DNA of 12,675 nucleotides from contig QEFD01000196.1 of the NCBI GenBank assembly GCA_003086435.1, forward strand, positions 1 through 12,675, read 5' to 3'. The notes beneath the pieces are model-generated. The model worked only from the letters and a program-made list of their open reading frames with translations. It did no database searches and had not been told where the DNA came from. The stretch is from Acidianus hospitalis (GTDB lineage Archaea; Thermoproteota; Thermoprotei_A; Sulfolobales; Sulfolobaceae). Both the position numbers and the translations under genes were made by a program. This document shows positions 1-8,509 of the stretch, piece after piece (within the stretch, counting starts at the first letter, position 1; each line of letters starts with the position of its first letter).

Positions 1-185
1 TACTTTAAAGACGTTGCAGAAAAGGCTATTCCTACATCTATTACGTCATATAATGCTATGAAATATCCAAAGGCTAAAGATAAAACTACTGATAGAGGTA
101 AAACCATTACGGGAAGTCTATCTATTCTTGCAGTTAATTGAGCTGCAATATTTTTATTTTGCTGAGGGGAATTTTTATCAGCCAT
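1..185 (-). CDS. MFS transporter, N-terminal part (runs off window)
   Basis: The minus strand opens at an ATG (183-185) and stays open for 61 codons to the window edge. The peptide begins MADKNSPQQNKNIAAQL, then shows the stretch TARIDRLPV followed by a hydrophobic segment ending GYFIALYDVIDVG. A short polar N-terminus, an RIDRLP-type motif and a first helix ending in F-x-x-Y-D are typical of Sulfolobales major facilitator superfamily permeases, which are integral membrane symporters for sugars or organic acids. Only the first helix is visible, so the substrate cannot be named. A TATA-like element is centred 26 nt upstream of the ATG, which fits a leaderless transcript. The gene lies 87 bp downstream of the Nramp gene on the same strand but appears to have its own promoter. 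Confidence 0.75.
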   Translation of the reverse strand, partial: MADKNSPQQNKNIAAQLTARIDRLPVMVLPLSVVLSLAFGYFIALYDVIDVGIAFSATSLK

Positions 186-206
186 ATGTAATGAGAAAAA
201 TGTAGT

Positions 207-216
207 GCTTAAAAAG
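207..216 (-). promoter_or_regulatory. TATA-like element of the MFS gene
   Basis: On the minus strand this reads CTTTTTAAGC. Its centre is about 26 nt upstream of the ATG at 185, the distance expected between an archaeal TATA box and a leaderless start. Confidence 0.5.
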
Positions 217-272
217 TTTATGTTTTATACTAATGCTTATACATTTTATAATCGCCAGTAACTGAGAAAAAT

Positions 273-1460
273 TCAGATCGAAGATAAAGAAGCAATTATA
301 GCAATTATTAGGAGAATTATTGAAGAAATCCAATAAGCAAAGTAAGAAAGACCTCTAGATGCGTATTCGCCCATTATCTTCTTATTCCTACTTATTATTC
401 CTAATATAATAATTGGACCAATTAACGCGTAAACAAAGAAGACTAAGAGATCTAAAACAATACAAACTAAATTTACTGAAGGAACTAATAACGTTAATAC
501 AACTGCCGGAACGCTTTCAGCTATATAAATAATATTTACGTTCTTTACGTTCAAGGCTTCTGCCACGCCCCAAGCGCTTCCCAACGAAATAACTACTAAG
601 GCCAAAAATCCTGCGGAAATTAAACCCAGCCCAAAAATCACTGGAGATAAGCTACCGGCTAATGGAGTTAATACTGACGAAAGTTCTTGGGGCGAAGCAA
701 AAGTAGAAGGATCTACGTTTATCCCTGCGAATGCCATCTCAACAACTACCATTAATATTTCAGTAAAAACTGCACCTAGTAAAGTCTCTTTTCTCATGTG
801 TTTTATTGCAGTATCCTTACATTTACAATACCCTATTTCCTTCAACTTTATCGCAGTTGCAGATGCTTGGAAAAACAACATGAATGGCATAACGACTGCT
901 CCTACTGTAGCTGCCATTAAGAATAGGAATTGAGGTGATGGCGAGAAGTAGAAAGGAGAATAAGGCTTAATACCTCTGAGGAAGAGCGTTGCAAACAAAC
1001 TTATGATGAGAAAAGCAGAAATCAGTAGTAGAAACCTTTCGGCTTGTATATATTTTCTCTTTGTCACAATCATGATGTGAACTACATAAATTAAGGGAAT
1101 TGAAAGAATTAAGGGAATTCCGATTACTTCTAAGCCTATACCTATTCCAAGGTATTCTATTGCATAAGTTACTGCGTCAGTCAAAGCCATTGGCAATGCC
1201 ATGAGAATAGCAAGTTTTTTACTATAATTTTCCCTAATTACTTCTCCAAGGCCTTTTCCACTAGCTATGCCTATTCTTCCAGAGACTTCTTGGACAACAT
1301 ATAGAGGAATTACTAAAAGTAACATTATCCAAATAAATCCGTACTTAAACAATGCTCCAGTCTGAGCTGCACCTATTATGCTACTTGCGTCCATATCGGC
1401 CATCATAACTAACCAGGCGGGGCCAAAGAATTTTATAAATTTAAGTTCATTACGCCTCAT
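273..1460 (-). CDS. Nramp-family divalent metal transporter, variant metal site
   Basis: This is an integral membrane protein of about 395 aa with roughly eleven hydrophobic segments. Two Nramp signatures align well. In TM1, GPAWLVMMADMDASS matches GPA..A..DPGN, so the metal-binding DPGN reads D-A-S-S. In TM6, AVVMPFMLFFQAS matches A.VMPHNLYLHSS. Numbered from the upstream ATG at 1490, the site residues equivalent to DraNramp D56, N59, A227 and M230 are D34, S37, A198 and M201. The retained Asp and Met favour transition metals such as Mn or Fe; the Asn and the TM6 His are replaced. The role is probably proton-linked import of divalent metal, with metal identity unknown. In-frame ATGs exist at 1490, 1481 and 1460. 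I chose 1460 because the TATA element predicts transcription starting near 1468-1470, so the two upstream ATGs would lie in the promoter. Confidence 0.85.
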   Translation of the reverse strand: MRRNELKFIKFFGPAWLVMMADMDASSIIGAAQTGALFKYGFIWIMLLLVIPLYVVQEVSGRIGIASGKGLGEVIRENYSKKLAILMALPMALTDAVTYAIEYLGIGIGLEVIGIPLILSIPLIYVVHIMIVTKRKYIQAERFLLLISAFLIISLFATLFLRGIKPYSPFYFSPSPQFLFLMAATVGAVVMPFMLFFQASATAIKLKEIGYCKCKDTAIKHMRKETLLGAVFTEILMVVVEMAFAGINVDPSTFASPQELSSVLTPLAGSLSPVIFGLGLISAGFLALVVISLGSAWGVAEALNVKNVNIIYIAESVPAVVLTLLVPSVNLVCIVLDLLVFFVYALIGPIIILGIISRNKKIMGEYASRGLSYFAYWISSIILLIIAIIASLSSI

Positions 1461-1486
1461 CGTAAGAGAATTACGCCTCATCGTAA
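1449..1486. promoter_or_regulatory. Tandem palindromic operator candidate at the Nramp start
   Basis: A 17-bp sequence occurs twice at 1449-1465 and 1470-1486, a 21-bp period. Each copy contains the perfect inverted repeat TTACG-CCTCAT-CGTAA (1450-1465 and 1471-1486). The upstream copy sits between the TATA element and the predicted transcription start; the downstream copy covers the chosen ATG. Two dyads about two helical turns apart on a metal-transporter promoter look like a repressor site, for instance for a DtxR/MntR-type metalloregulator. The regulator identity is inference. Confidence 0.6.
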
Positions 1487-1489
1487 TCA

Positions 1490-1502
1490 TATATATTAAA
1501 AT
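1490..1502 (-). promoter_or_regulatory. TATA-like element of the Nramp gene
   Basis: The minus strand reads TTTTAATATATA-like sequence here. Its centre, about 1494-1497, predicts a transcription start near 1468-1470, about 10 nt before the ATG at 1460. Confidence 0.5.
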
Positions 1503-1606
1503 TAAGTATTAAAGAGTTTCCTAGGCAAATGCCTGTAAAAGAGTCGAATTAATTAAGACCCAGGTCTCTAATATAAATTCTCTAAATCGAATAAGGTTAC
1601 AAGCAA

Positions 1607-1801
1607 TTAACATAATATTGATAAAAACTGAATAAAGAAAAAGAAGTTATATATGAAGAAATCTATTACCACATTTCCTTTCAAAATCTTTTTTCTAGTA
1701 ACTAGGAAGAACATAACGATTATAACTTTCCCACCATGCTCTTCAACTATAACTATTATTCTTATTACAGAATTTAAATCAAAACAAAAACTTTTTCCCA
1801 A
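1607..1801 (-). pseudogene. Possible remnant of a small gene
   Basis: A 64-codon frame from a TTG contains a plausible beta-rich stretch, RIIVIVEEHGGKVIIV, followed by a Phe/Ile-rich tail that looks like translated AT-rich DNA. The first part resembles the central strands of small archaeal domains of unknown function, but I do not recognise a family with confidence. It overlaps the end of the decayed cysteine-rich frame next to it. It is either a gene fragment or chance. Confidence 0.2.
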
Positions 1802-2037
1802 ATTTTCCTATGCATGAAGTAGCGCAATTTCCCGTGTCATAATCACCGTTAATATAGCATTGTAAACAAGAATACTTATCAATATTATTACACACAAAAT
1901 TTAATGCACCGCATATTTTTCTTCATCTATAAGATTATTACGCAAAAGTTCTTTAATATTCGTTGTTCCAATAATTTCCTCTTATTCTCACTACTGATAA
2001 ACTCGCAATCTATCCTGCAGTCGTCAATAAAATCCAT
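1779..2037 (-). pseudogene. Decayed small cysteine-rich protein gene
   Basis: Coding-like sequence runs across three frames. From the ATG at 2037 one frame gives MDFIDDCRIDCEFISSENKR and continues to LLEQ. A second frame then gives TNIKELLRNNLIDEEK. A third gives ICGALNFVC, then SCLQC, then NCATSC and GKFGKK before the stop at 1779. Spliced conceptually this is one protein of about 85 aa with a helical start and a cysteine-rich tail (C, C, CxxC, C-x3-C), a possible zinc or Fe-S site. Two frameshifts are needed, so it is probably dead or badly sequenced. The ATG overlaps the end of the preceding minus-strand frame by 28 nt, suggesting a former operon. No family is recognised. Confidence 0.35.
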
Positions 2038-2416
2038 GAGATATTCACACAAGGGTTTCCCAATTCATCTCTCAGATCAGTATAAACGTTTATGTTCGTA
2101 ATTTTTAGTTTAAGCAAAAACTTCTTCTCATTCACTTTTATTACAGTACCTCCTTCATTAACTTCATTAATACTTGGAATAAATGCTCTATGAGAAACTA
2201 TTTTAGCAGGATTACATAATTCTCCCAGCCTGGGTCTATCAGTATCTACAGCCATAACTACTTTAACTATTGGTGTTATATTGTTAGCATCCTGAGAATA
2301 TATGGCTATTGAATTAAAAATATCCTAACAGTTATATTTTCATCTTCTACCCTAAAATTAATAACCATAGGTTCTATTTTTTCTATAATATAACTAACTC
2401 TAGGAATTTGGCTCAT
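2010..2416 (-). pseudogene. Small hypothetical gene with one frameshift
   Basis: An ATG at 2416, two bases after the stop of the upstream gene, opens a 36-codon frame (MSQIPRVSYIIEKIEPMVIN onwards) ending at 2306. The coding sense continues in another frame just before that stop: NSIAIYSQDANNITPIVKVV, then MAVDTDRPRLGELCNPAKIV, and so on to the stop at 2010. Joining the two at the five-T run (2316-2320, A on the plus strand) gives a smooth protein of about 135 aa, rich in beta strands, of no family I recognise. One added base, or a -1 slip at the TTT TTA codons, restores the frame. The possibilities are mutation, a sequencing indel or recoding; the first two are simpler. Confidence 0.5.
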
Positions 2417-2418
2417 GC

Positions 2419-2631
2419 TTACTCATCTTTATATTCAACGTCTATGGCAGAAATTCTTCCATCTTTATCTCTATATATACTTACAATAGCTTCATGGGTT
2501 TCTACGGAAAAGGTTAACGGAGAGAATTTTATAGAGATCCAACTATCATTATCTATGATAATCTCGTATGATTGTGAATTTATTGTATTGCCTACGCACA
2601 TCTGATCGTTCATTACGGAATAAACTTGCAT
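2419..2631 (-). CDS. Small hypothetical protein
   Basis: A 70-aa soluble protein of unknown function, beginning MQVYSVMNDQMCVGN and ending IDVEYKDE. It has alternating hydrophobic residues typical of a small beta-sheet protein (SYEIIIDNDSWISIKFSPL), and no membrane helix or known motif. Its start lies 37 bp after the membrane-protein gene. A TATA-like element overlapping that gene's stop (2658-2667) could give it its own nearly leaderless transcript. Its stop is 2 bp before the ATG of the next, frameshifted gene, so the two were probably one operon. The composition is gene-like, and I judge it real but uncharacterised. Confidence 0.5.
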   Translation of the reverse strand: MQVYSVMNDQMCVGNTINSQSYEIIIDNDSWISIKFSPLTFSVETHEAIVSIYRDKDGRISAIDVEYKDE

Positions 2632-2667
2632 ATTATTACTCTATTTTAACAGCCAATAATAATTTAT

Positions 2668-3189
2668 CTAAGCCTTTACCTTTCTACTCAAGGACAGCAA
2701 ACCTATTATTCCCAGCATTTTTATCACGTCTCCAATTATTGATACATAACCGAAATTAACTAGATATAAAGGAAGTCCTGCAGTAAAGATTACAGCACCC
2801 CAGAAGAATAATGATGAGAATATCTTGTTTATCTTATTTGCTGTCAAGTATATGGAAATTCCGGCTATAGGTTCAAAGGTATATCCTGCAACAATTATTT
2901 CAATTCCAATAAACTCTCTAAGAAAAGTTGCTATAATAAGTCCTGCAAGAGTTACTATAATTGCCAGAATAGCAAAATAGTCCATTACCTTAGGTTTCTC
3001 CAACCTTGTTAAATGATAATATGTAAAAGAAGGCAAAGCCAAACCCCAAACGATCCACATGAGAAACAGAAAAGTCAACGAAAGAGCGTAACTTATTCCT
3101 TCAATTTCAAGGTAAATTAGTCCAATTAATATAATAAGCGATGCAATTAGGCTAACGTAATTACCTTGCTTCAAGAAACGTGGATTCAT
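2668..3189 (-). CDS. Six-helix membrane protein, unknown function
   Basis: A 173-aa integral membrane protein. Hydrophobic segments lie near residues 11-27, 32-53, 70-90, 95-115, 124-142 and 146-167, with basic loops (TRLEKPK) and a basic C-terminus (SRKVKA). No transporter or enzyme signature is visible and I do not recognise the family. A GTG nine bases upstream (3198) is in frame, but a TATA-like element centred near 3215 predicts transcription starting at about 3189, exactly the ATG chosen, so a leaderless start there is preferred. The gene follows malA by about 46 bp on the same strand. It is probably transcribed separately, since T-rich terminator-like DNA lies between them. A link to sugar use is only positional. 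Confidence 0.65.
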   Translation of the reverse strand: MNPRFLKQGNYVSLIASLIILIGLIYLEIEGISYALSLTFLFLMWIVWGLALPSFTYYHLTRLEKPKVMDYFAILAIIVTLAGLIIATFLREFIGIEIIVAGYTFEPIAGISIYLTANKINKIFSSLFFWGAVIFTAGLPLYLVNFGYVSIIGDVIKMLGIIGLLSLSRKVKA

Positions 3190-3220
3190 ATATTTCACTA
3201 CGCTTCAAATATAATAAAAT

Positions 3221-3235
3221 TGTGAAAAAAGCATT
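3221..3235 (-). terminator. T-rich terminator-like tract after malA
   Basis: Just past the malA stop the minus strand reads GCTTTTTTCACAATTTT. Short T-rich runs like this commonly end transcripts in Sulfolobales. No hairpin is seen. Confidence 0.3.
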
Positions 3236-5275
3236 TTAATAAACTAACTCTACTTTTCTCACCTCTTTATTTATCTTAACCTTACTTAAAGCTCCAAAGT
3301 CCTCAGTTTTAACCTCATTATCATCAATTATAACTTTCTCTGCCTTATCTGTAACTAGTATATTGACGAAGTATGGTTTTGAAAACGTAATAATATTTCC
3401 TTTTTTCTCTATTTCAATTTCGCATTTTAACTTACTATTTCCTAAAACTATTAAGTCATTCCCATCTAAGTTTACAACAGAATTTTCCCTTATATAGATA
3501 GGTAGATCTGCGTTAGTTTTAACCCAACCACTCCTCTCTTCTCCCGTTGAGTATTCGAACCATTTTCCAGGCAAATAAACTACTCTATTTTCTCCAAGTT
3601 GCGGTGCATATAGCACGTACTTCCCTAGCATGTACTCATCCTCAATTTTATAAGTATCCTCATCTTCTGAGAATTCGTAAAATAAAGGTCTAATAATTGG
3701 ATGACCAGTCTCGTGGGCCTCCTTAGCTAAACAATAGATGTAAGGAAGGAATTTATACCTAGTATTTATGACATCCCTTACTTTTTCCTTATAATAATAA
3801 GGTAAATATATTGGCTCAACATCTATACCGTCTTTAGCCTTATGAGTCCTGAAAAACGGAAAGAACATGGCTAGCCTGAACATGTAAAGTAATATTTCGG
3901 GAGAGTTTTCAACCTTACTTAACCTTCCTTGAAATCCTCCAATATCTATCCCAACATATGGAATGCCAGAAATTGACAAGCCAAGCACAGTCTGAAGTTG
4001 TAAGATTAGTTGATCTCTGGCTGAAGTATTATCTCCTGTCCAAACGAAAGCATATTTTTGTATTCCTGCGTAACCAGACCTAGATAATATGAAGATTTCG
4101 TCCTTTCCTACCTTCTTAAATCCTTCAAATGTAGCCATTGCCTCATAATAAGGATAAGCGTTCCTCACTTGACTATGAAGGACTTTCTTACCTCTCAAGT
4201 AGTGAATAACGTTATCAGGAAAAGTATAATACGTCCTATCGTCCCTTAATTCTATAGGAGTAGATCCTAAAACTTCCCTAATCTGAAAAACTTTTGTAAA
4301 ATCTGTTGGTTCGTTCATGTCCAGCCAAATGCCGTCAACTCCTTGGGAAAGCCATTTTGAAATAAGCTCACTCCACCAATCCCTCGTTTCCTCCCTAAAG
4401 AAGTCCGGGTAAACAGAATTACCGGGCCAAAGCTTACCAACAAACAAATCACCCTTATCTGTCTCACAATACTTACCCAAACCGGAAATAAAAACTTCGT
4501 AGTTCTGATCAACCCTAACACTATGATCAACAATAGTAATAACTTTAACACCGCGAGAATGAACCTCATCAATAAACTTCCTAGGATCAGGAAACCTATC
4601 CCTATTCCAAGTAAATAACTTAAAAGAATCCATATAATCAATATCCAAAAACACTCCCGTTACATTAAAACCTTCTTCTTTTAATTCATCTAATAATTTG
4701 ACTATCTTATCCTGAGGAAAATAAGAATACCTAGAAATCATGTAACCAAAAGCCCAAATAGGAGGAAGAAAAGGCTTACCAGTAATCTCGCTGTATTGCT
4801 CTAAGACTTTTTCGATAGTGGGACCTTCAAAGTAGTAAATTTCTACCGAAGGTTCAGGAATTTTTATCTTTATCTTACCGTAATCTTCTACACCTATATC
4901 GAATATAACCTTTGAGGAAGAATTAATGAAGTATCCCCTAGCTACACCATTTTTTACCGTTATCATAAAGGGAACATTCAAGTAAAGGGGTTCGTCAAAC
5001 TTGCCATATGCTCCCGCATCAACGTTATACATTATAAACCTGCCTCTTCTCCTGTCTAGTTCGAAAGCTTTTTCTCCTAAACCCAGTACGTGTTCTTTAA
5101 TATCCAAATCTTTCTCTATTAATATATTGCCGTCTCTCTCTGTAATATTTAATGAAAAGAACGAAAGGTCCTTTTCTGAGTCCTTTCCTTCAAAAGGAAA
5201 CTCTACTGGAGGAAAAGGATCATTAACTATTATCTTATATATTCCTTCCCCACTTTCTTTTATTACAACTTTCAT
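3236..5275 (-). CDS. malA: GH31 alpha-glucosidase (maltase)
   Basis: A 679-aa intracellular glycoside hydrolase of family 31; no signal peptide is seen. It releases glucose from the non-reducing ends of maltose and malto-oligosaccharides. Residues 1-165 form the N-terminal beta-sandwich, about 166-525 the catalytic TIM barrel, and the rest the C-terminal beta domains. The nucleophile is D319 in GIWLDMNEP and the acid/base is D415 in VWTGDNTS, one residue before their positions in Saccharolobus solfataricus MalA (D320, D416, 693 aa). Other GH31 markers are [24 protein letters not shown] and a conserved histidine in FFRTHKA. The ATG at 5275 lies 26 nt from a strong TATA element, so the gene is probably leaderless. 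The gene is intact, unlike many of its neighbours. Confidence 0.97.
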   Translation of the reverse strand: MKVVIKESGEGIYKIIVNDPFPPVEFPFEGKDSEKDLSFFSLNITERDGNILIEKDLDIKEHVLGLGEKAFELDRRRGRFIMYNVDAGAYGKFDEPLYLNVPFMITVKNGVARGYFINSSSKVIFDIGVEDYGKIKIKIPEPSVEIYYFEGPTIEKVLEQYSEITGKPFLPPIWAFGYMISRYSYFPQDKIVKLLDELKEEGFNVTGVFLDIDYMDSFKLFTWNRDRFPDPRKFIDEVHSRGVKVITIVDHSVRVDQNYEVFISGLGKYCETDKGDLFVGKLWPGNSVYPDFFREETRDWWSELISKWLSQGVDGIWLDMNEPTDFTKVFQIREVLGSTPIELRDDRTYYTFPDNVIHYLRGKKVLHSQVRNAYPYYEAMATFEGFKKVGKDEIFILSRSGYAGIQKYAFVWTGDNTSARDQLILQLQTVLGLSISGIPYVGIDIGGFQGRLSKVENSPEILLYMFRLAMFFPFFRTHKAKDGIDVEPIYLPYYYKEKVRDVINTRYKFLPYIYCLAKEAHETGHPIIRPLFYEFSEDEDTYKIEDEYMLGKYVLYAPQLGENRVVYLPGKWFEYSTGEERSGWVKTNADLPIYIRENSVVNLDGNDLIVLGNSKLKCEIEIEKKGNIITFSKPYFVNILVTDKAEKVIIDDNEVKTEDFGALSKVKINKEVRKVELVY

Positions 5276-5294
5276 ATGATGAGCTCTTGCTATT

Positions 5295-5304
5295 TTTTAT
5301 AAAA
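5295..5304 (-). promoter_or_regulatory. TATA box of malA
   Basis: The sequence TTTTATAAAA is centred about 25 nt upstream of the malA ATG, a near-ideal archaeal TATA box for a leaderless transcript. Confidence 0.6.
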
Positions 5305-5365
5305 TTTTCTAACAAAGAACAAAATGATAAAAAGAGGAAAAAGAAGAAAAATAATACTACTACAA

Positions 5366-5485
5366 TTATTTCTTTTGAGTCGGTGCTAAGATACCCGCGA
5401 TAAGTAACAATATGAAAGAAATTCCAAAGAATCCGAAAAATACTGGAATAGAAAGGACTGCAGATATAATTAACAGGATACCGCC
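5366..5485 (-). pseudogene. C-terminal fragment of a small membrane-protein gene
   Basis: A 39-codon frame with no start reads GGILLIISAVLSIPVFFGFF, then a second helix ending LIAGILAPTQKK and a stop at 5366. Two Gly/Leu/Ile-rich helices and a lysine tail are characteristic of the small repetitive membrane proteins common in Sulfolobales. The fragment begins exactly where the ATPase fragment loses similarity (about 5484), with a GGCGG at the junction. This points to a deletion or recombination that fused two unrelated genes. Confidence 0.45.
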
Positions 5486-5888
5486 TTACACTTTTCTTCT
5501 AATCCCCTAACAAACCTTTCCCAGCCCTCAATTTCTTGAGCCTCATCTATAGCTATGTAGGTTATTTTATCAGCGTTGCCCTTAACGTGAGTTAAGTAAA
5601 GCTCATATTTTTTTAACAAAAGATTATAAGTCAAGGTTTGTTAATCTCTCGTCGTCCAGTCTAATTATTAAAGTATCTTTAGGGTCTACTCCACTTTTTA
5701 TCAGCTTATTTATAACTTGCCTTACAACATAAGATTTTCCCGCTCTCCTTATTCCTGAGATTGCAAACTATTTTTACACTATTCAATAGTTTAACTATGT
5801 AATCAACATAGTATTCCCTTTCTATACCGAGGTTTACATTACTTCCCCAAAAGTCCCATTCTGCCATTAATGATAGTAATTCACTCAT
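5470..5888 (-). pseudogene. Archaeal AAA ATPase, N-terminal fragment with two frameshifts
   Basis: From the ATG at 5888 the frame gives MSELLSLMAEWDFWGSNVNL and continues to NSVKIV. A shift near 5763 leads to AISGIRRAGKSYVVRQVINK, a P-loop (Walker A GIRRAGKS). A second shift near 5625-5632 leads to NADKITYIAIDEAQEIEGWE (Walker B followed by sensor-like residues). Similarity stops after VRGLEEKCKA. This is the first half of the P-loop ATPases that in archaea carry AAA_14-type and DUF4143-type regions, about 350-450 aa when whole, usually found in accessory regions and of poorly known role. Two indels and loss of the C-terminal half make it a clear pseudogene. It has a well-preserved promoter with a double palindrome. 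Confidence 0.75.
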
Positions 5889-5910
5889 TGAGAATAGTTT
5901 TACAAGACCG

Positions 5911-5920
5911 TATTTAAAGC
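5911..5920 (-). promoter_or_regulatory. TATA box of the ATPase remnant
   Basis: The minus strand reads GCTTTAAATA, centred about 27 nt upstream of the ATG at 5888. It directly abuts the first palindromic repeat, which would cover the TFB recognition element. Confidence 0.55.
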
Positions 5921-5974
5921 TTTGTCATTTGTGACAAACTACAAGGACTAAAATTTGTCATTTGTGACAAACTA
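5921..5974. promoter_or_regulatory. Two identical palindromic repeats, operator candidate
   Basis: A 21-bp sequence is present exactly twice, at 5921-5941 and 5954-5974, a 33-bp period (about three helical turns). Each copy contains TTTGTCA-TTTG-TGACAAA, a perfect 7-4-7 inverted repeat. The first copy touches the TATA box of the leftward ATPase. The pair lies between divergent genes (ATPase remnant and CARF gene) but is about 120 bp from the CARF promoter. Two dyads on one face of the helix suggest cooperative binding of a dimeric regulator. Two copies without spacer-like diversity are not a CRISPR array. Confidence 0.65.
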
Positions 5975-6053
5975 ATACGTTCTCTATATAGTCTCTACAA
6001 CTGACTTAAAATCATAAAATGCTGTTATTATTGATGTGTACTCAATGTCCTAA

Positions 6054-7389
<1,336 letters not shown>

Positions 7390-7630
7390 AGAAGGAAGTA
7401 TATTGTACAAATACGATTTTAGATTGCAAGTTATAACTGCTATCTAATCATTCTTTCTATGTAAAAAAGAAGCCCTATTTTTATCAGTAATTTGCAGACA
7501 GAAGAGTTAAGCGCGGTATCTTTATTATTCTAAAAGGAAAGTTAGCATGGATGTACTACGGCATTTAGGCATGCTTCCTTCTTAAGAACGTACCGTTAAA
7601 ATTCAATCTACGAACTTTCAGTAATGTTAT
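7390..7630. other. Intergenic stretch without recognised genes
   Basis: About 240 bp between the protease gene and the ATPase tail. No frame in either strand is long or gene-like, and no RNA gene or repeat was seen. Short runs such as GGCATTTAGGCATGC are not convincing motifs. Confidence 0.4.
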
Positions 7631-7807
7631 TTAAATTTGACTTCTAGTGTCATTTACTAAAAAGAGACTTAAACTAATATCGGACGCCTCACCTAACCTT
7701 GTAAGGTGAGAGCAAACTACGTGCTCTAATAACTTACCTTCAAATTCCTCGTTGCTTCTAATTCTACTCCTAAAGAAATAGCTAAATATCCCAGGGTCTA
7801 TAACAAA
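7631..7807 (-). pseudogene. C-terminal fragment of AAA/DUF4143-type ATPase
   Basis: After an in-frame stop, the minus strand encodes 58 residues: FVIDPGIFSYFFRSRIRSNE, then EFEGKLLEHVVCSHLTRLGE and on to the stop at 7631. The pair D-P-G at the start of one strand and G-K-L-L-E-x-x-V later is the signature of the DUF4143 C-terminal region that follows AAA_14-type ATPase domains. The N-terminal P-loop half is missing. It could come from the same gene type as the N-terminal fragment at 5470-5888, but the fragments are in the wrong order on the strand for a simple insertion, so they are separate remnants or products of rearrangement. Confidence 0.5.
7688..7710. repeat. Hairpin-forming inverted repeat
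   Basis: CTCACCT and AGGTGAG form a perfect 7-bp stem with a 9-nt loop. It lies within the ATPase tail fragment, so it may be chance coding sequence. Confidence 0.3.
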
Positions 7808-7868
7808 TCACTTCACTATTAGCTTCTCATTGAAGTACTAATATAAGATTTATCTGATTTATATATTA

Positions 7869-8147
7869 TCAAATTCCATATTCTGCTAGATTTAGTAACT
7901 GATATATTATATTAAATGTTACCTCAATTGGAATATCTAAGCTAGCACTTGGAGTGTACCCGTACAGCGAGGTTAGTGCCCATGCAACTAACTCTACTTT
8001 TTTGCTTTTATCTTCCTTTAATACTTTTTCAAAGTGATAATAAATGCCCTTGAACGTATTTTCTATAGTGCCTGGAAAACCATAAACGCTCAGGATTTCT
8101 TGAATTTTTCCATCTTTTAATTCTTCTTCGTAGCTTTCTCGTACCAT
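7869..8147 (-). CDS. Small hypothetical protein, third gene of nuclease operon
   Basis: A 92-aa protein beginning MVRESYEEELKDGKIQEIL. It is predicted mostly helical and acidic at the start, with a central segment KKVELVAWALTSLYGYTPSA and a C-terminal helix IIYQLLNLAEYG. No family is recognised. Its ATG lies inside the end of the preceding gene with a 31-nt overlap in another frame. That overlap indicates translational coupling, or else a frameshift that split one protein of about 210 aa; neither reading can be excluded. It is the last gene of an apparent three-gene operon headed by a tandem-nuclease protein, so it may be a partner or inhibitor of that protein (inference from context only). 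Confidence 0.55.
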   Translation of the reverse strand: MVRESYEEELKDGKIQEILSVYGFPGTIENTFKGIYYHFEKVLKEDKSKKVELVAWALTSLYGYTPSASLDIPIEVTFNIIYQLLNLAEYGI

Positions 8148-8509
8148 TTCTTAGCTCTATTAGGCTCTACACCCTTAAGCATCATCCTTAAATACGCACT
8201 TGTGGCTCTATCGGTCTTTGGCCGATAATAAGCTCTTGAACTTAAAGGCAAGTTAATAGGCTCATTAGCAGTATTAGGATCTCCTTTTAGTCTTAGTAAT
8301 TTAAAGTAAAAAAATATTAAAAGAAGTTTAATACATATTCCATCATCGGCTACAGAGTATGACAATTTGTTACCATCAAAAGTTATTTTTATTTTACAGA
8401 AAGGTTCTACGAACTCATATTTTCGAATTACTCTTTCCTTAAAGATTCTTTCTATTTCATTTCTATACTTTTCTAAACGCTGTAATATTTTTTCTTGCTC
8501 ACTCATCAT
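8117..8509 (-). CDS. Small hypothetical protein, second gene of nuclease operon
   Basis: A 130-aa protein beginning MMSEQEKILQRLEKYRNEIE. The first 28 residues form a charged amphipathic helix, possibly coiled coil. Then come a beta-like section (CKIKITFDGNKLSYSVADDG), a hydrophobic strand or helix (IKLLLIFFYFKLLRL) and a basic C-terminus (EPNRAKKWYEKATKKN). Residues PLSSRAYYRPKTDRATSAYL have an Arg/Tyr-rich look that could contact nucleic acid, but this is a guess. No known family is recognised. The start ATGATG overlaps the stop of the 320-aa nuclease gene by 11 nt, so the two are coupled. The nucleotide composition matches the neighbours. Confidence 0.6.
   Translation of the reverse strand: MMSEQEKILQRLEKYRNEIERIFKERVIRKYEFVEPFCKIKITFDGNKLSYSVADDGICIKLLLIFFYFKLLRLKGDPNTANEPINLPLSSRAYYRPKTDRATSAYLRMMLKGVEPNRAKKWYEKATKKN

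Noticed and set aside
1509..1570. Small hairpins AGGCA-AA-TGCCT and AGACC-CA-GGTCT
   Set aside because: Short stems without poly-T or neighbouring RNA gene features; they could be chance in AT-rich DNA.
4315..4641. 108-codon minus-strand frame inside malA
   Set aside because: It is an alternative frame wholly within the well-supported alpha-glucosidase, with a Leu/Ile-biased composition typical of a shadow.
5001..5279. 92-codon plus-strand frame antisense to malA
   Set aside because: It is opposite the conserved start of malA, Ser/Pro-rich, with no gene-like features or promoter.
5921..5974. CRISPR array
   Set aside because: Only two copies, 12 bp apart edge to edge, no spacer-length gap and a strong dyad at a promoter: operator-like, not CRISPR.
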